From positions 129,979-192,492 of the forward strand of contig NW_006763309.1 in the NCBI RefSeq assembly GCF_000218685.1: a stretch of DNA of 62,514 bases. Reading direction: 5' to 3'. The notes beneath the pieces were generated by a model. It was not told the origin of the DNA, searched no databases, and worked only from the letters and a program-made list of their open reading frames with translations. This document shows, in pieces, positions 32,483-50,528 of this stretch (its first letter is position 1; every line of letters starts with the position of its first letter). Origin of the DNA: Serpula lacrymans var. lacrymans S7.9 (lineage: Eukaryota > Basidiomycota > Agaricomycetes > Boletales > Serpulaceae). The translations under genes and the position numbers were made by a program.

Positions 32483-33838
32483 ATGTCTCTTCGACGGTTT
32501 GCACAGACTCAAAGCGCAACGACAGCCCCGGGCTCACCTATCTCGCACAATGGTAGTGGTACACAAACGCCCGTCACCCCCAGAACGCGTATTTCTTATG
32601 TTAACTCTCCATCGTCTACGCCGTCCATATCGTCGTCCACACCATTCGACTGGGAGGCGGCACGTTCACGAAGACCTCCACCATATGCAACTCCTTTAGC
32701 AGGTAAAAGAAAAGCTCGCATGAGCACGGGGACAGGTTCAGAAACCGTTGGGATGCCCAAAAGAGTGGTTCGGAAGAAAGGGATAATCCAGAGGTGCAAA
32801 TCTATACCTCTATCCTTTGATTTGACATCTAACCGCTGCATAGAATATCTTCTATTCCGTCTTGGATTGCGTTTGAGCTGTCTCAGTTTCCCAATAACCT
32901 GCCCCTACCTGCACCAAAGACCAGTGCATTTCTTATCGGGGCCAGCATGCACCTTCTTCACTTGTGGGTGCGTGTTGCCCAAGCTCAGGCGATCTCCGAC
33001 GCAGATCTCGGTTGGGAAGACATGTACAGAGAACGCGATGGACTTTCGTGGTTTGATTGGGTAGGTCCTTTCCCAGTCACGGCTTGAATATTAGCTGACT
33101 GTTTGGATTCGTCTTCCTGCAAAAGACTGTCCCAGCTACTTTTCTACTTCTTGGTGGCTCAACTCTGAATGCCTTACATCTTTTCACCCAGACGCGAATC
33201 TATAGGATATATCATCGCACAGATCCGGTTTCTTCTCCGCATGCGACTTTTGTCCCCTCGCCCTCTCGCGCGCAGTCGACATCAGTTATCAATCCTACCC
33301 CTACTCTGGTCAATCGCCTCCTGCGCCTTTTCAAATCTCTTCTCATTTTTTTCTGGCGGCTGTTCGTCTCATTTTGGCGATTCCTCCTCGGCATCAGTCC
33401 TGCTTCTCCATCGACTCCTTCGCCTGGATCGTCAGGTCGTGCTAAACAACCACAGATGCAGCAACTCGAGGTATGGACGCCTGGCGAGCTCGAACGCGTG
33501 CTGCTGACCGTCTATTCTCCTGTACACGCACTGGCATGGATGGCGACTGGAACGACAAACTGGGTTCTCATGGCATTTGTAATGGGTGGGGTAGGTTTAC
33601 AGATGCATGGGCTAGTCAAGGCATACGAGGCGTTACTTAAAGATAAGGAAATCATTGCGGCTGAGGTGATGGCCGAGTATAATGAAGGGGTGAGTAATGC
33701 AACGCTGCAAGTTGATGATGACATTTGATAAGTTTTTACATGTGCTATCAGTTCGTCTATCCGCGCATCAACCCAATTCGGAAGGACGTTGCTGTTATGA
33801 CACACCAGTCAGAGATGGTGAACATTTGGGAGGACTAG
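32483..33838 (+). CDS. Nur1-like nuclear rim protein (DUF2418 family)
   Basis: Four exons (32483-32793, 32844-33060, 33126-33689, 33752-33838) give 392 residues. A Ser/Thr/Pro-rich, basic N-terminus (about 100 residues) precedes four hydrophobic segments: SAFLIGASMHLLHLWV, TFLLLGGSTLNALHLF, LLIFFWRLFVSFWRFLL and WVLMAFVMGGVGLQMHGLV. The C-terminus FVYPRINPIRKDVAVMTH after a charged helix (ALLKDKEIIAAEVMAEYNEG) is what I recall as the signature of fungal Nur1/Mug154 proteins. These sit in the inner nuclear membrane and help tether silent chromatin and rDNA at the nuclear rim. The assignment rests on memory of that C-terminal block, so other nuclear-envelope families are possible. Confidence 0.62.
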
Positions 33839-36786
<2,948 letters not shown>

Positions 36787-36945
36787 AGGCGTATGTGTTG
36801 TGGCTGTGTTCTTGCTTTATCTGTAATCTGCTGTATTGATATGTACTATGTACGGACAGCCGGACCGTGTCGGACCGTGAGAAAGGGAGGGCAACCTGTG
36901 GTGAAAGCTGTCCGAATCCGTCCGTGTTCAAAGACACTATATAAC

Positions 36946-37160
36946 TTACCACTATAACCTCAAAGACTATAACCTCTTACCACTGTAACCTCAAAGACTA
37001 TAACCTCTTACCACTGTAACCTCAAAGACTATAACCTCTTACCACTGTAACCTCAAAGACTATAACCTCTTACCACTGTAACCTCAAAGACTATAACCTC
37101 TTACCACTATAACCGCTTACCACTATAACCTCTTACCACTATAACCTCTTACCACTATAC
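36946..37160. repeat. 31-bp minisatellite in the promoter or leader of the FBPase gene
   Basis: Five nearly perfect head-to-tail copies of a 31-bp unit begin at 36959, 36990, 37021, 37052 and 37083. Each unit contains CTCAAAGACTATAACC followed by TCTTACCACTGTAAC. The array then breaks down into 16-17-bp half units (ACCTCTTACCACTATA) that end about 20 bp before the FBPase ATG. The 31-bp unit therefore looks like a fusion of two related shorter units. Confidence 0.92.
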
Positions 37161-37178
37161 AACACCGCTTACCCCGCC

Positions 37179-38554
37179 ATGTCACTTACCGAAGAGCCTC
37201 CCAGCACAGACCTTATCACCCTCACCAGGTTAGCTCCCTTTCCCCCCTTACTCGCCTTTATTCACTTTCATGCGCTAGACATGTTCTCAACGACCAGCTG
37301 CGTCTCGGTGCAGCAGCAACAGGCGATCTCACCCTCCTCTTGACTGCAATCCAGGTCACATCCAAATTCATCGCCACCAATGTCCGTAAAGCACGTCTCA
37401 TCAATCTGTAAGCGCCGTCCGTCGTGTGTCTCATCCTCCCTGACGCGTTGACGTCCCACAGCGTTGGCCTTGCCGGCGAGACAAACGTCCAGGGCGAAGA
37501 GCAGAAGAAACTAGACGTCCTCTCCAATGACATCATGGTGAATGCACTTCGCGCGTCGGGAAAGACCGCCGTCCTTGTCTCTGAAGAACTCGACAATGCT
37601 ATAATTATTGAAGAACGGTACCGCGGAAAGTACTGCGTCGTCTTCGACCCCTTGGATGGAAGTAGCAACATTGACGCTGGTGTCAACATCGGTACTATCT
37701 TTGGCATCTATGAAGTGGTATGTCCGAATCTTGCCACTCTTCAGCAATTAATACGAATACCAGTCACTCACGCGATCGCATCACAGAGACCAGACTCGAA
37801 AGGCACTATCGAAGACGTCTTGCGGCCCGGGTGCGAGATGGTAGCTGCAGGGTACACTATGTATGTCTTCAACCTCCGTTCTCACCCGGCTTCTCCTTAA
37901 ATTCCTTGTTCAAGGTACGGTTCTTCTGCCAATCTCGTCCTTTCGACCGGTTCGGGTGTGAACGGTTACACTCTTGATGCTGCTCTTGGAGAATTCATCT
38001 TGACCCATCCTGATGTATGTCTTTCGCGTCACTGATCCCCTATTTCTAACTTGATATCTCTAATCGACAGATCAAAATACCTCCCCGGGGGAAAATTTAT
38101 TCATTCAACGAGGGCAACTCGATGTACTTCTACCCACCCGTCACCGCTTACCTCAAGTCTATAAAATATCCTTCGACCGGTAACCCATACTCCGCCAGGT
38201 ACATTGGGTCTATGGTTGCAGACGTGCATCGCACCTTGCTGTATGGTGGCATTTTCGGATATCCGGATGACCGAAAGAGTAAGAAGGGAAAGCTGAGGTT
38301 GCTGTACGAGGCATTCCCGATGGCATTCTTGACGGAGCAGGTTAGTACACATCTTGACAGCTTGCTCAAATCCTGCAAGCTGAGAAACTAACACGCTTGT
38401 ACAGGCTGGAGGCGTTGCAACAACAGGCACAAAGCGTATTCTCGACATCGTTCCGACGAGCATTCACGAGCGATGCCCTGTATTCCTTGGCAGCAAGGAC
38501 GACGTCAAAGACGTAATGAAGTTCTACGAAACCGAGCCAATTGCTCAGTCGTGA
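37179..38554 (+). CDS. FBP1: Fructose-1,6-bisphosphatase
   Basis: Seven exons (37179-37228, 37279-37407, 37462-37717, 37787-37860, 37915-38014, 38071-38340, 38405-38554) give 342 residues, the normal family length. The enzyme hydrolyses fructose-1,6-bisphosphate to fructose-6-phosphate in the cytosol, the committed step of gluconeogenesis. Conserved blocks are [28 protein letters not shown], the metal- and phosphate-binding [12 protein letters not shown] near residue 123, [21 protein letters not shown], and [13 protein letters not shown] with [14 protein letters not shown]. The C-terminus ends [12 protein letters not shown]. In yeasts FBP1 is strongly glucose-repressed; here the whole proximal upstream region is occupied by a minisatellite, which may influence expression. 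No inactivating change is visible. Confidence 0.97.
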
Positions 38555-39650
38555 TAAATTCAAGTTAAAGATTGAAACTAGAAAACCGAAAGAGTGTATC
38601 ACAATAGTCTTGCTGTCAAACTGCGTACTGTAATACGTGTATGATGATCTGTATAGGTGCTTTGAACACAATTGTAATTCACATAGCAACGTTTCAATTT
38701 CTGTTTTAGAGCGAGCGCTGACGTGAGTGGGGAGACAGTCGACAGGAACTCTGAAAGAAGTCCTGGCAGGCTGGGCAATGCTGTGTGGTAAGACGAAGAG
38801 CGAGAACAGCCATATGAAATTTATGTATAGTGAGCGGTCATTACTTGTTGAAAGGATGTGATACTTATACTGCCCCGGCGTGACGGGTTGTTCCGATCGT
38901 TATGCATAACTTGGAGACGCCAACAGTCTTTCGATAATGACCCCCCTGAAGGTAATGATATCTGCGAGATGGGTATCGGAAATGGCCTTTCGAAATCAAG
39001 TGGTGATGGGACCTGCTTTGTAGCGAAGAGGCACTGTTTCGGTGTCAGTGGTTGCTTGCCAGGTGAAGACAGCCCATCTTTTTGGTGATAAATGTAGGAC
39101 CAATGGCCTAACTGTGGGCTCGGCACCACGAGTGGAATAGATGTACACATCTGCTCTGTTGTGCGCTGAGCATATACGAGCAGATGGCAAGTACAAGACG
39201 TCCCGCAGTTGCAACTAAGCATAGAAGTGGTTCCAAAGACTTGCCAATTTCTATTCTGGAACGTTCCCGCAGAAAACTCGAATGGTATTAATATAATTCG
39301 TTGGACTGAAACCCAGAATGGAGTGGGTGAATATTACTGAGTAACGAATAACAATATAAGTAGTTTCAGTAATGGTTGTGGGATAATTAACTCACATGCC
39401 TCATGGGTATGGCAATTTCCGCAAGCTCGCTGTTGCCTTCGATGTCCATGATACCTTTGGAGCACTTTCAGTCAAACAGCGAGTTTGACTGTGGACTGAC
39501 GGTTGAAAGGCGAAGACACAAAGAGGCCGGCTATTGGCGGGAGGAGCCACGTGCAGCGCTGTACTGGGCGACCCTTCAAATTGAGACCGACAACCAGGTT
39601 TGCTCCGCTCATGTGCAGCTATCGCAGCAACGACGACAACGACAACGACG
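38555..39650. other. Intergenic spacer of 1.1 kb
   Basis: No gene is supported. Frames at 38821-39222 (minus) and 39403-39840 (plus) lack motifs, and the latter overlaps the next gene out of frame. The last bases before the next ATG contain short ACGACA/ACAACG repeats. Confidence 0.5.
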
Positions 39651-40713
39651 ATGGCTCCAGCTCAGTCGCAATCAGCCATTAAGCCAAAGAGATATCACGG
39701 CTATGCCGTCTTTCTCTTCATCATGGGTACCCTCTTTCCTCCCCTTGGTAAGCCTCACCTTTCGTTTCGTGGGTGAGCGGCAATCTGATGTCTGTCGTCG
39801 TCGTCCGTGTCTTCAGCCGTCGCGGCAAGGTTCGGGTTAGGCTCGGATTTTTGGACAAATCTACTGTGCACTATCTGTGGATACTTCCCTGGTGCGTTGG
39901 TGTATGACTCTCTTCTGCGCATGTTACAACACTTACCGCAAATACCTTCAATTAGGCCATGCCCATAACTTTTACATACAGGTAAGGAACCCTTAGCAAC
40001 TTGTCGCTTTCTCTGGCGTATCATGACGGGCTTACACTCACTTTTCATAGAACGTACGCAACAACAAGAATCATTCCCGCACACCAAAGTGGGCTCAGCG
40101 TTACGGCCTTGTCGACACATCTGTTATCAAACGCCACGAGCAACGCTCTCAGTGGGCATCCCGCTATAACGATCGTAACCCTCACTCCACTCTCGAAGAC
40201 CAGCCTTATGAGGCCGGTCAGCATTCGTCATCGCTCTCTCGCCAGGACTCGACTGCTGCTGGCCAGCCCCAGCGGCCCCATGACGATCTTTGGCATCAAG
40301 ATGAGGAATCCTTCTACAATGCAGAACGCGACTCCAACAGTGTTCATACAGCAGGTTCTGGTACTGGCAGTGGCAGGTGGCATTATCCCGCCAACTTTGA
40401 AGATGCAATTCCCTCCTCGGGTGGGTCGAAGAAGAAGAAGAAGAAGGATAAGAAGGATCGGTGGGCACGCACAGAGGATGCATATTCTCTCTCAGAGCAG
40501 TCGGGGTCGAAAAAGAAAAAGAAGAAGAAGAGCAAGTCGTCGGTGGGTGACGGTGATACCTATTCCAGGCACAGTGGCTCGACCACCGAGTTCCCTGAAG
40601 ACGCCGGAGGTGGGCTATATGATAGTCGCAGAGATGTGCCGGAGGGCAACGGCAATGCTGGTAACGGCCATGCCATCTCCACGACGGAGGATGTCTTCAG
40701 TCATGAGTTGTAA
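39651..40713 (+). CDS. Pmp3/Sna-type small membrane proteolipid with long cytosolic tail
   Basis: Four exons (39651-39747, 39817-39891, 39956-39981, 40051-40713) give 286 residues. The N-terminal 70 hold the Pmp3/UPF0057 core: a first hydrophobic span ending LFPPLAVAARFGLGSDFW, and a second NLLCTICGYFPGHAHNFYIQ. The remaining tail is hydrophilic, rich in Ser, Asp, Glu and Arg, with two poly-Lys runs encoded largely by AAG repeats (40429-40449 and 40511-40531). Pmp3 proteins are about 55 residues and affect membrane potential and ion tolerance; yeast Sna3 and Sna4 are tailed relatives in the vacuolar/endosomal system. The long tail fits the Sna-like group. The tail sequence itself is not conserved in a way I recognise. 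Confidence 0.85.
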
Positions 40714-41227
40714 ACAGGAAAGAGCTCAAGTATATCTAGTGGAATGTTATGGGCGTCTGTTTACTTAACAGTTGCAAGTAATTACTGTTCGTCCCTTCGT
40801 GCCTTTAATTATTGTAAAGCCAATATGGTATTTGTCGCTCCGGGTCTTACAAGGAGCTATATATTTATTCTAACCCCTGCTATCTAGTTCTCAGTAAAGG
40901 TGTTATCAGATCAAATTTGGAAGGGCGGGCTTGCCGAGCAGTATGTTGTCTATCTCCCACACCTGGACCAGTTCACCCGCCGGTCGCATTGGCCGTGAGC
41001 ACATGGGCATGTTCTCGATAACATATCAGGGGAATTCATCACAAGTTCTCCCGAAGAGAACCACGCTATACGCTATTATAGCTGCTGTAATATGGCATCG
41101 CGGTTCGCGATTCACGAGGTACTTAAAGTATTTCTGTTATGTTCCTCTCAGGAGACATCGCCAGCCAACCCAAGGCCAGTGCTAGTTCCCACCGTCGCTC
41201 AGTCTTCAACGTCGACAGGAAAATCCG
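40714..41227. other. Intergenic spacer upstream of the PNGase A gene
   Basis: No coding sequence can be supported. The last 60 bp before the ATG lack a clear TATA element. Open frames here are short. Confidence 0.45.
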
Positions 41228-43558
41228 ATGCTGCAAAGTGCCTTTGCAAAGCTGTTTTCTGGCTTGCTACTCGTAGCGCTGGCCAGGGCAACAGTCCTGG
41301 TCGACTTCCAGGTTGCCGAGCCCCTACCCATCGCTCAGGATGCACAAACCTGCACGGTGAAGATGTTCGAGTAAGCGTGTACTCCCTAACCCCTTACCCT
41401 ATTCCGAACTCACTCGCGGTGTCAGATACACGTTTGGGAACTCGTATGGAACGTAAGTGTTGATTATCGATGAAACACTAGATGGAAAAGCTCACTGTTT
41501 CGCTCTAGCCCCGAGGTTGTGCAATACACGTAAGTTTACCCCCTATTGTTCGAGATCATATGAACGTCTTGTATTAGACCACCGACGGATTGTGGGGACG
41601 TGGGGTCATGGGCAGGTATTAGCCTCAACTTCACAGTAACCTCGAACGGGACGCAGTATGATCGATTGGGCGTATTCACGTTCGAGAACGTCGAGAGTGA
41701 GCCCCTTTCTTTCCCCTCCAAGGCGACAAGTAATTCTGTGCTTATTTGCCTGTCACTCTGTCCAGTCTGGCGCACATCGACTCCTGAACCCACACCTGAT
41801 GGCATCATCTGGACATACTCGAAAGACGTTACACGCTATATCCCCCTATTTGCCAAACCTGGCACGTTTTCCTTGGAATTAGATAATGAAGTGACGTCCA
41901 GTTTAACTGGGCAATACGCCAGTGAGCTTTCTTTTTGACCGTTACTCTTGCAGATTTATAATTGGATTCGACAGCTACGCTATACGCGACATTCTATGCG
42001 GCATCTGCACAGAACCCGACTGCTGCCCAGGCAGATCTGATAATCCCCATATCAACCATGGCCAACAATAGCGATGACGTCGCCTCTGTCCCTCCTACTT
42101 TTTCGGTATGGGCGCACCCCTTGTCGTTGTAACGAGCTTGCACTGATTTTCACAGCTCAACGTGACTTTGCCCAGAAATACCGTTCAAATATTTGCCGAA
42201 CTCTACGCTTCGGGCAATGGCGACGAGGAATTTTGGGTAAAATACGATATACGTGTGAAGCATGATTTCTGGTTACTTACGCGCAGTTTCTCCAGTACTT
42301 CAATACCGCAGATGAATACCTCGGCGATCTTCCTGCCGGTACCACCTACGGCGGTGGACCGTTCCGCGAGGTTCGCATGCTCGTTGACGGACAAGTGGCA
42401 GGTGTCGCTTTTCCTTATGCAGTCATTTTCACAGGAGGAATCAATCCTGCCTGCTGGCAGTAAGTGCCTCCCATATTCCAAAAAATTACCCCTATCCAAC
42501 TCTTCTCGTTCAACAGGCCAATCACCTCATACGGAGCACTCGATCTTCCGACTTACTTCATAGACCTTACGCCTTTCGTTCCAGTCTTTGCAGATGGCCT
42601 GCCCCACAATATCTCCCTTGATGTCGCATCGGCAGAGGCGAACCACACTCTCAACGAGAACTGGTATGTGACCGGGTTGCTGCAGGTTATCACGGACTCT
42701 TCCTCTGAGCCTACTACGGGCAACATCACGTCCTACACGGCGCAGCCGTATGCAGTCACGGAGACGACGGGGAGTGTTGGCGGTGGAGATGTGAACGTTA
42801 CAGTGAAAGCAACGCGACAGCTAAAAATCGAGGCGACTATCGTGAGCGGCAGTGGGCAGGAGAATCAAGTCGTATGGGAGCAGAATCTGGAATACTCAAA
42901 CACCCAGTATTATCTGGACAACACGTATACGCAGGTGAGCTTGTTTTTAGGGTGTGGTTAACGGATTGTCATTCAAGTTATGTGCAGAATGTGGTGCAAA
43001 CAGCCACTGGGACTATCCTGTCAACGCACAACGGTGTCACAACGGTGTCTGACCAATTCGAATATCCTCTCAACATCAACATCAGCTACTTGAATACTAA
43101 TGGGACATTATGTACGTGCTGTGTTCTCTGGTCGACTCTTTTGTACTGATATCTCGAATAGTCTATTCGTCGTTTGATCACTCATACAACCGCGACGTCT
43201 TGCCCGCTCCTTTCATACTGGGCTCTACAATCACAGAGCGCCAGCTGGCTTGTAAGCATGAATACAGTCATGTTATTTTCGACTTGCTCATTGTCTTCCA
43301 ACAGCCGGATATTTCGGGGAAACCGCGAGTGGAAACTACGGCAATGGAACCAGCAACAACACCTTTGTTTACGCAGATACCCAAGACAATACATTCACCT
43401 GGAATGTCGACGCGGCATACGATGTTATTACCCTCAATCAGCAAAGTGGCTCCCTCGCGACAAACGCTTTGCCCGAATTCCCTCAGGCAACCAAGGCTAT
43501 GAGTCTTCCTGCAGCACGTTTACCAGGTGGAAAGACAGTTGGGGTAACATTATCATAG
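41228..43558 (+). CDS. Secreted peptide-N-glycosidase A (PNGase A family)
   Basis: Twelve exons (41228-41370, 41426-41452, 41509-41529, 41578-41696, 41766-41921, 41975-42105, 42156-42236, 42296-42459, 42517-42934, 42988-43111, 43162-43251, 43305-43558) join in frame to 575 residues. Residues 1-22 (MLQSAFAKLFSGLLLVALAR) are a signal peptide. The body matches the PNGase A family, which releases N-glycans from glycopeptides at acidic pH in the secretory or extracellular space: FENVEIWRTSTPEPT, GIIWTYSKDVTRY, GDEEFWYFN, TYGGGPFREVRMLVDGQVAG, PFAVIFTGGINPACW-like PYAVIFTGGINPACWQPI, and SYGALDLPTYFIDLTPF. Many N-x-S/T sites suggest that it is itself glycosylated. Exons 2 and 3 are only 27 and 21 nt. 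It is tail-to-tail with C1-THF synthase. Confidence 0.9.
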
Positions 43559-43891
43559 AATTACTGTCTGACATTACCACTGCTCGTACGGACAAATAAA
43601 CAACTGGTTATACTGGTCATTAAACTCGACTACAGCAAAGGCAAAGGCAAAATGGTTTCACAAAGATCTGCTGCACACAAACATATATGTACGACGCTGG
43701 CTGGCGTCGGGATGCCCATGATAATGAGCGCTACGTACTTTTTACAACACCTGGAGGGACATTGCTCGTGTTGAACGGCACAAAACTCCGTGTTGAGACG
43801 GCGCCTCCAATGTGGAAGCTATCTGATGAAGATCAAAGCTACTTTCCTCTCACGATCGTTGAGAACGAGAGAAGAACAACCCAGTATACAC
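43559..43891. other. Convergent spacer, PNGase A to C1-THF synthase
   Basis: 333 bp between two stop codons. It holds only 3' untranslated sequence of the two convergent genes. No motif was identified. Confidence 0.5.
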
Positions 43892-47257
<3,366 letters not shown>

Positions 47258-47747
47258 GATTGCCCTACGATGTGTTGTGGATAAGAGATAGGGAAAGCGA
47301 AGAGCATGCAGTCGCGGGTAATAAATAGAGGCCATCTGGCGTGGTATTTGCTTTGGTTTGCGCCGGTCTACCAGCGATGGGCGTGTAAACGAAAGACTGC
47401 AGACCGAGCGGTGAGTGTTCTGGCATATACCCGCGTTATAAAAAGAGAGAAGAGTGTTCTTTTCCACTTACCCAAGCCATCATCTTTGTCTTTTTCTATC
47501 TTACTCATATTTTTTCTGTTCCTGTCCTTGAGGCTCATTTTCTCGCTTACCAGCCCTTTCAGGTCCTCCCCCGCCTCGGACTTGGCCCTGCCCTTACGGC
47601 CGAAACACCTCCTGGTTCCCACGCTCCCCCATCCCGAAAAATTTGGCACGGCTGCACCAAAACCGTCATTCCATTCAGCCCGTGAATCCGTTCGTGGCTA
47701 CTCCCAACGACGACCACCCTCATAAACTCACTCAAAAGTAGCCCTTA
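47258..47747. promoter_or_regulatory. Divergent promoter of C1-THF synthase and mitochondrial GrpE
   Basis: Head-to-head start codons (47257 or 47335 on the minus strand, 47748 on the plus strand) leave 412-490 bp. The middle is pyrimidine-rich on the plus strand (47470-47580, many CTTTTTC and CCTT runs), a common feature of strong fungal promoters and leaders. No specific binding site was identified. Confidence 0.5.
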
Positions 47748-48614
47748 ATGAACTCAGTATCCGCTCGCCAGGTCTTGCGCTCATGTACGGCTTCATTGTC
47801 GTCCAGAGCAATCGGCCGCTCGTCTTCCAATGTCCTCGTTCTTCGCTCGCGTCCATTAGCTATGGGCATGCGGTATTACTCAGACAAGGCGTCAGATACT
47901 GATGGAAAGTCCAGTGCAACTACAGATGCGGAGGGAAAGGATGGAGACAGAAAGGCAGCCGACGGAACAGTTGACGTGTCACCAGAGGCAGACTTGTTGG
48001 CAAAGCTGAAAGCAAAGGAGGCTGAGACAGTTGACTTGACAGTTAGTTCCCATTCACACCCAACCTAGGCCTTTAACTGACATTGCATCACCTTGCTTTG
48101 CGACGTGTAGTCTCGTTTAAGATATCTGCAAGCAGACTTCCTCAACCTGCAGCGTAATGCTGCCCGAGAAAAAGAACAGCAACGTGACTTTGCTATCACC
48201 CGCTTTGCAGGTGATTTGCTTGAAACCGTGGATGTCCTTGCTCTCGCTCTTTCATCAATACCCCGGTCCGCTTTAACGCCAACCGAGTCTTCAGACTCTT
48301 CAGCACCACCTCCCACTGACTCATCTAACTCCTCCTCTCCATCGTCCAAGTCCCCCCAGGAATACCTCAACGAGCTGCATCTAGGTGTCGAGATGACGCA
48401 ACGACTCCTCCTCTCAACCCTCTTCAAATACCACATCAAGCCCTTTGATCCCACTGGTGACAAATTCGATCCCAACCGCCACGAAGCACTATACCAAGCG
48501 CCCATTCCAGGCAAAGAGCCAGGTTCCGTGCTAGAGTGCCAAAAGACTGGTTACACCATCAAAGACCGGCTACTGAGGGCTGCACAAGTGGGTGTCGTAC
48601 AAGAGCAGTCATGA
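47748..48614 (+). CDS. MGE1: Mitochondrial GrpE nucleotide exchange factor
   Basis: Two exons (47748-48041, 48111-48614) give 265 residues. The N-terminus is an Arg/Ser-rich mitochondrial presequence (MNSVSARQVLRSC...RYYSDK). A charged coiled-coil region (EADLLAKLKAKEAETVDLT) precedes the GrpE core: RYLQADFLNLQRNAAREKEQ and FAGDLLETVDVLALAL. The C-terminal beta part has FDPTGDKFDPNRHEALYQAP, TGYTIKDRLLRAAQVGV. Mge1 releases ADP from mitochondrial Hsp70 and so drives protein import and folding in the matrix. A Ser/Pro-rich insert (about residues 145-175) lies between helix and beta part. It is tail-to-tail with mitochondrial PheRS, 135 bp apart. Confidence 0.95.
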
Positions 48615-48749
48615 CCTGTGTAGATCGGCGGACTTTTTTGTCTTCAATCTTGGGATGACAGAGTAGCTTGAGAGGGTGATTGGTTATATATATATTCTAG
48701 AGGCTCTACGACTGGTCTTTCACGATAGACATTAATGTAGCACTGATAA

Positions 48750-50225
48750 TCAACGAATCTCAACTCCGAACCGATCTCGCAGGCGTGACCCGACTTGAGA
48801 ATGTATCTCATTAGTTTCGTCATTGACCAGTGATCTAGAAAATGGTCAGAATATATGTATGCATCGCGAGTTCTCAGCGAGTCATACCTGTCCATGGATC
48901 GGTAGTTGATACGGTAGCACAGGCTCCTTTTGTTGGTTTTCGGGTGAATGAAATCATCGATCTGTTTCCAAAAGTTAGCAAGGTGTGAGGGTGCAAGCCG
49001 TACAGGACATACCATCTTCACATCCTCCACAATGTCTCCGGCAACGTCTCGTACTAGATCACAGAAATCGTTCTCGTGCAGTGAGGTGTTCTCGGGTAGC
49101 CAGAAACTAACATCTTTGACGCATGCAGGATATTTAGAATAAGATTGGAAAGTAGTTATCTCCCCTTGGTTGAACTGGGATAGGAAACGCGAGTCTAGTG
49201 ACCAGAACAAGCGAATATCCGGTATTGAGAAGAGAACCATGGCTATGCGTTCTAGCCCAAGACCAAAGGCCCATCCCAGTTTGTTCTGGACATCTATTGA
49301 ACACATTCAATAACAATGAGACTAAAATTGACATATAATGTGACCTACTCGAATTATCCAGGGTGGCTTGCTTTATGACACCGCAACCCAGGATTTCAAG
49401 CCATTTACCGCGGAAAAAGACTTCGACTTCGTAGCTCGGAGTTGTCCAGGGGAACGTAGCCTCTATCCATCGTACACGGAGCGGACCTTCCTCAGTTGCA
49501 CCTACCCTTCCACCAAACAAGTGCAACATCAGACTGTTCAATGACAGTTTCAGGTTCATTGCAATTAACTCGGTGTGTTTGGGGTCATGTGCAGGCTGAC
49601 AAGGGTTTGCAGCACTTATGTGTGGGACATCTTCGATGATGATGTTTGAGCGTTTGAGATGGTTTAGAAGGCGCGCGTTGTCCTCCTCGACTTCTTTCAT
49701 GCCCGAAGCATCAGCACTGAATATACGCGCTCCCTCAGTCTGGTGGAAAACAGGATAATGGGAGCCGTCAATCTCGTCCCTTCTGTATACATCAGCAGTG
49801 AGAAGCCACTTCTCTGTTCCTTTACTGAAAACATCGACCTCGTGCGCAGAGGTATGAGTGCGGAGCATGAGATCCTTGTTCACATAGTAGCTGTCCGTTA
49901 CCGAGCGACCCGGGTGGTCTTGTGGAAAGGAAAGGAGGTCAAAGTTCTGATACGGAGTGACGAGCGGCGACAGGGAGGAAAGATGAGCGTAAGTTGGGAA
50001 GTGGGACTCGATTAGTGCGCGAAGCGTGCTGAGAGGATGCGAAGGTTGGGTATGCAAACGAAGGGGAAGCTTTGATATTATGGTGGGAGTGATATTGGTC
50101 ATTTGGTCAGTTGGGTACTGTTCTTTGAGAACGGTCACGTATTTGCCAGGATCTGCTCTAAGGTTTGCATATTGCCTTGAGAAGAGAGTGCGACGTTGTC
50201 GAACAAGTGGACGTAGAAAATGCAT
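48750..50225 (-). CDS. MSF1: Mitochondrial phenylalanine-tRNA ligase
   Basis: Four minus-strand exons (50225-49349, 49293-49013, 48961-48888, 48834-48750) give 438 residues. The leader [18 protein letters not shown] is basic and fits a mitochondrial presequence. Class II synthetase blocks are visible: [46 protein letters not shown] and [16 protein letters not shown]. The C-terminal anticodon-binding domain starts with [16 protein letters not shown] and ends [11 protein letters not shown]. The enzyme is the single-chain monomeric type that charges mitochondrial tRNA-Phe, unlike the two-subunit cytosolic enzyme. It is head-to-head with NDUFA5, sharing a 303-bp intergenic region. The symbol follows yeast. 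Confidence 0.95.
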
Positions 50226-50528
50226 TTTGAGACCAATTCAGCCTATTAGCAACCCAAAAGTCCTACAACTCTGTTGGAATGAGACATGACGGATATGCAT
50301 CCTGTAATACGCGTTCGATACTTACCAGAGAGCCACGGTTGCGGTAACTGAGGGGTTGGTTCACTGTAAAGAACGTCTGTGAAAGTCATAAACTGGAAAT
50401 TTCCAAAGTCAGCGAATAGTCCGTGTCACGCGTCTCTGATGGACCGATGGACCACATCCGTGGACTTGTGACTTTCCCTATTACCGACCAAATTCGCCAC
50501 TTGTCTGCAGACAACGACGACGACGAAA
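50226..50528. promoter_or_regulatory. Divergent promoter of mitochondrial PheRS and NDUFA5
   Basis: 303 bp separate the two start codons. Both products act in mitochondria, so shared control is plausible but not shown. No defined motif was recognised. Confidence 0.45.

Noticed and set aside
36959..37113. 31-bp repeats as a CRISPR array or telomere tract
   Set aside because: Units are contiguous without spacers and do not match TTAGGG. It is a minisatellite.
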